From: Candidatus Nealsoniibacteriota bacterium
GTDB lineage: Bacteria; Patescibacteriota; Minisyncoccia; Minisyncoccales; GWA2-38-27
Direction: 5' to 3'
Length of the DNA: 6,019 nt
Assembly (NCBI GenBank): GCA_016867195.1
Contig: VGKE01000022.1
Location: 1 to 6,019, forward strand
A program made the translations under genes and the position numbers. Under the pieces are notes generated by a model. That model was not told the DNA's origin, searched no databases, and saw only the letters and a program-made list of their open reading frames with translations. Positions within the stretch are counted from its first letter, which is position 1. Each line of letters opens with the position of its first letter. Positions 4,090 through 6,019 of the stretch are shown here, in pieces.

Positions 4090-4776
4090 CCATTTTTTTA
4101 TTCTAAGGGCCTCTTCAGCCGCTTTATCTTCCGCCTCTTGTTTGGAAGAACCCTCTCCCTTTGCCACTAAATTATCTCCAAGGAAAACGCCTATCACAAA
4201 TCGTTTGGCATGGTCGGGACCTGATTGCTCCAGAAGATTATAACTTGGGGTAAGACGAACTCTTTCCTGGGCTTCTTCCTGAAAACGCGACTTTGAGTCC
4301 TTAAAAAGGCCCTCCCGGATGATCCGGGGCAATTCCTTTATTAAATACTTCTCAAGAAAATATTGACATTTTTCTAATCCCTGGTCAAGATACAAAGCGC
4401 CGACAAACGCTTCAAAGGTATTGGCTAAAACATACTGCCTTGCCCTCCCCTCTTCCTTTAATTCTCCCTGAGAAAGTAAAAGAAAATCATTAAAACCTAT
4501 TTCCTGAGCGGTCTTTGCCAATATTTTAGTATTGACCAAAGACGCTCTCCAACTCGTTAACTCCCCTTCTGATTTTTTGGGATATTTAAGGAATAAATAA
4601 TCGGTAACCACCTGTTCTAAAATTGCGTCTCCTAAAAATTCTAATCTTTCGTTATGGAAAAGCCCAAATTTGGGATTTTCGTTCAAATACGACCGGTGAA
4701 CAAATGCCTGAGTAAGTAAATCCTTATTTTTAAACTTTAAATTCAACTGCTTTTCAAGTAAAGAAAAATCCTTCAT
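4087..4776 (-). CDS. rnc: Ribonuclease III
   Basis: This 229-residue double-strand-specific endonuclease matures rRNA precursors and cuts structured mRNAs. The catalytic domain (about 1-155) carries the signature HNERLEFLGDAIL (41-53) with Glu43, Glu46 and Asp50, and the second metal-site helix VLANTFEAFVGALYLDQG (117-134) with Glu122. Asn119 occupies the position that is Asp114 in E. coli. The dsRNA-binding domain (about 160-229) has SRFQEEAQ, PSYNLLEQSGPDHAKRF, GEGSSKQEAEDKAAEEAL. Length is normal for the family. It lies between nusB and rpsP, and a perfect hairpin begins at its stop codon. No Shine-Dalgarno before the ATG. Confidence 0.97.
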   Translation of the reverse strand: MKDFSLLEKQLNLKFKNKDLLTQAFVHRSYLNENPKFGLFHNERLEFLGDAILEQVVTDYLFLKYPKKSEGELTSWRASLVNTKILAKTAQEIGFNDFLLLSQGELKEEGRARQYVLANTFEAFVGALYLDQGLEKCQYFLEKYLIKELPRIIREGLFKDSKSRFQEEAQERVRLTPSYNLLEQSGPDHAKRFVIGVFLGDNLVAKGEGSSKQEAEDKAAEEALRIKKW

Positions 4777-4786
4777 TAATTAAGCG

Positions 4787-4933
4787 CCAAATTACAAGCA
4801 CCAAATTACAAATAATGCCTAATGACCAAAATTCTAATAACCAAAACTGTTTAGAATTACAAACCAGTCGCTTCTCTCCTTGTAATTGCTTCGCAATAAT
4901 GGATTTTGAATTTTGAATTTATTTGTGATTTGG
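4787..4933. repeat. Quasi-palindromic heptamer spacer between nusB and rnc
   Basis: The 163-nt gap holds no gene. The left side has CCAAATTACAA twice at a 14-nt step (4787, 4801). The right side has TTTTGAA twice (4904, 4911) and then TTTG/ATTTGG words. The 15-mer at 4801-4815 is the reverse complement of 4919-4933 at 14 positions, and AATTACAA (4855-4862) pairs exactly with TTGTAATT (4880-4887). The centre (4867-4886) matches the inverse of the dispersed repeat at 5981-6000 at 17 of 20 positions. Confidence 0.7.
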
Positions 4934-4939
4934 GATTTG

Positions 4940-5365
4940 TTATTTGGAATTTAACTCTTTATAAACCGTTCCTAAAACGCCGTTAATAAATTTTCCGGAA
5001 CTATCACCGCCAAAACTTTTAGCCAATTCAATGGCTTCATTTATCGCTACTTTTGGCGGAACCTCCTCCTTATTTCCATATAATAACTCGCAAAGCCCAA
5101 TTCGCAAAACATTCCTGTCAATAATTGTTATCTGCCCTATTGGCCATTCCGGGGCTGCTTCTTTGATAATTTTATCTATATCGTCAAGACGAGACGCAAC
5201 GTCTTTAGCTAATTGACGAACAAAATCTTTATCTTCCAACCCGGGACCAAACTCTTTAATATTTCTTTCAACAATTTTTTCCAACACCCCCGGTTTTTTA
5301 CCGTAAAAATCCCATTCATATAATGATTGCATTGCTATTGAACGCGATAGATGCCTTGATGCCAT
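4940..5365 (-). CDS. nusB: Transcription antitermination protein NusB
   Basis: This 141-residue all-helical RNA-binding protein binds boxA of rRNA leaders together with S10 (NusE) and supports antitermination of rRNA transcription. Family features: the basic start [17 protein letters not shown] (4-20), the mid-protein W-x-I and [14 protein letters not shown] (82-95), and [20 protein letters not shown] followed by [13 protein letters not shown] near the C-terminus. Length is typical. It precedes rnc, linking rRNA transcription and processing, but is separated from both neighbours by unusually long repeat-rich spacers. No Shine-Dalgarno is seen. Confidence 0.96.
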   Translation of the reverse strand: MASRHLSRSIAMQSLYEWDFYGKKPGVLEKIVERNIKEFGPGLEDKDFVRQLAKDVASRLDDIDKIIKEAAPEWPIGQITIIDRNVLRIGLCELLYGNKEEVPPKVAINEAIELAKSFGGDSSGKFINGVLGTVYKELNSK

Positions 5366-5374
5366 AAATAAAAA

Positions 5375-5491
5375 TTTCTAATTTCTAATATCTAATTTCT
5401 AATCAATGCTTAATGTCTAAATGCCTAATGTCTAAAATTTTTGGTTATTGGGTCATTGGTTATTGGGATTTGATTAGTCATTAGAAATTAG
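5375..5491. repeat. Heptamer and 14/15-nt tandem repeats between rpmF and nusB
   Basis: Four heptamers in register (TTTCTAA, TTTCTAA, TATCTAA, TTTCTAA) fill 5375-5402. Then TAATGTCTAAA recurs around 5411 and 5427, and TTGGTTATTGGG recurs at about 5441 and 5456. The far end carries AAATTAG (5485-5491), the complement of the first units, so the spacer can fold back loosely. No gene is present. Confidence 0.75.
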
Positions 5492-5498
5492 TAATTTG

Positions 5499-5783
5499 TC
5501 ATTTTCGTGACAGATCTTCCATTGATAATGACTTTTCTGTTTTTGATTCTTTTTCTCTTTGAGCCATTTCTTTTTGCTTTTTCTTTTTTTCTTTTTTATC
5601 TAATTTTCCCAGAATATCAATAACCTCTCTACCTTTATAAAAACCGCAGGCCTGGCAAACAGTATGAGGTAAAATCGGCTTGCCGCATTTTGGACAAACC
5701 GTTATTTCCGGAACGTTCAGGTGAATATGCATTCGTCTCTGGCCCTGGCGCGATTTTGAACGATGTTGTTTTGGAACGGCCAT
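5499..5783 (-). CDS. rpmF: 50S ribosomal protein L32, long C-terminal tail
   Basis: This large-subunit protein starts MAVPKQHRSKSRQGQRRMHI. A zinc ribbon follows with CPKCG (30-34) and CQACG (43-47), then FYKGREVID. The usual L32 ends near residue 60. Here about 35 further residues follow, almost all Lys, Glu, Gln and Ser (KKEKKKKQKEMAQREKESKT and on), predicted helical and highly charged. The four cysteines indicate a zinc-binding form. No Shine-Dalgarno; the leader is a heptamer-repeat tract. It is the first gene of the translation cluster seen here, and its promoter could not be placed with confidence. Confidence 0.95.
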   Translation of the reverse strand: MAVPKQHRSKSRQGQRRMHIHLNVPEITVCPKCGKPILPHTVCQACGFYKGREVIDILGKLDKKEKKKKQKEMAQREKESKTEKSLSMEDLSRK

Positions 5784-5789
5784 AATAGT

Positions 5790-5844
5790 AAATTTAAAAT
5801 TTAAAAATCAAAATGGAAAATGACATATCAAAATGTAAAATTAA
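5790..5844. repeat. Heptamer tract upstream of rpmF
   Basis: The sequence divides into AAATTTA, AAATTTA, AAAATCA, AAATGGA, AAATGAC, a 6-nt unit, AAATGTA and AAATTAA: eight near-consecutive units of an AAATNNN pattern. A 12-mer (5830-5841) is the exact reverse complement of 5965-5976, beyond the 44-bp palindrome. Confidence 0.65.
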
Positions 5845-5905
5845 TTAATTTAAAATTACTTTCTAATATGTAAGAATTCACCGCGTTATTTACATTCTAA
5901 AACCA

Positions 5906-5949
5906 ACCGAGAACTGTTCTCGGCAATATTGCCGAGAACAGTTCTCGGT
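5906..5949. repeat. 44-bp perfect nested palindrome
   Basis: The whole stretch equals its own reverse complement. It consists of two copies of the smaller palindrome CCGAGAAC-N-GTTCTCGG (5907-5923 and 5932-5948) around the palindrome CAATATTG. RNA from either strand could form one long 22-bp hairpin or two adjacent 8-bp hairpins. It lies about 120 bp upstream of rpmF, with no T-run next to it. Confidence 0.95.
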
Positions 5950-5976
5950 AGTTGCTAACTTACCATTTTACATTTT

Positions 5977-6012
5977 CGTCATTGCGAGGAGTGAAGCGAC
6001 GAAGCAATCTCG
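5977..6012. repeat. Dispersed REP-like repeat (GTCATTGCGAGGAG... type)
   Basis: CGTCATTGCGAGGAG, GAAGCGAC and GAAGCAATCTCG follow one another, with ATTGC (5981-5985) able to pair with GCAAT (6004-6008). I recognise this wording as a short intergenic repeat seen in many unrelated bacterial genomes; that is from memory. A diverged inverse copy lies at 4867-4886. Confidence 0.7.
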
Positions 6013-6019
6013 TTATCTA

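Noticed and set aside
5031..5216. Plus-strand open frame inside nusB
   Set aside because: Antisense shadow of conserved NusB residues.

Overview
The window looks like a stretch of a Patescibacteria/CPR (probably Parcubacteria-like) chromosome. This is inference from AT-rich sequence, small genes, almost no Shine-Dalgarno motifs, a DUF5674 protein, CPR-style small enzymes, and the order rpmF-nusB-rnc-rpsP-khpA-trmD without rimM or rplS. TGA serves as stop for rpmF and rpmG and every frame reads through in the standard bacterial code, which argues against the TGA-recoded CPR lineages. All recognised protein and tRNA genes lie on the minus strand, so the window is transcribed from high to low coordinates.

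Layout in transcription order: 6019-5784 holds a dispersed repeat, a 44-bp nested perfect palindrome and a heptamer-repeat tract. Next come rpmF (L32), nusB, rnc (RNase III), rpsP (S16) and khpA (KH protein). A hairpin-plus-U-tract terminator and two competing hairpins precede trmD. tRNA-Tyr follows, then a GC-rich spacer of about 150 nt with four hairpins, tRNA-Thr, and rpmG (L33), whose stop overlaps a doubtful 39-codon frame. After that come a nucleoside 2-deoxyribosyltransferase-like gene, a Nudix hydrolase, tRNA-Trp, a DUF5674 gene and the start of an unrecognised gene cut by the window edge.

Most genes serve translation or RNA maturation: ribosomal proteins L32, S16 and L33, rRNA transcription (NusB), rRNA/mRNA processing (RNase III), RNA binding (KhpA), tRNA G37 methylation (TrmD) and three tRNAs. 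The lower part is accessory: nucleotide-related enzymes and two uncharacterised proteins.

The least ordinary material lies between and inside the genes. (1) Eight TTTNGCG boxes form two mirror-image arms with identical 10-12-10 spacing upstream of the first gene. (2) A GC-rich segment at about 1843-1971 has a good plus-strand promoter, a foldable body and a T-tract terminator, and looks like a small RNA, while the opposite strand carries a tiny frame coupled to rpmG. (3) Degenerate 7-nt repeats of an AAATNNN type fill the spacers around rpmF, nusB and rnc and also sit inside trmD. (4) A 14-bp perfect palindrome is inserted in frame in trmD. (5) Perfect palindromes lie between rnc and rpsP and upstream of rpmF.
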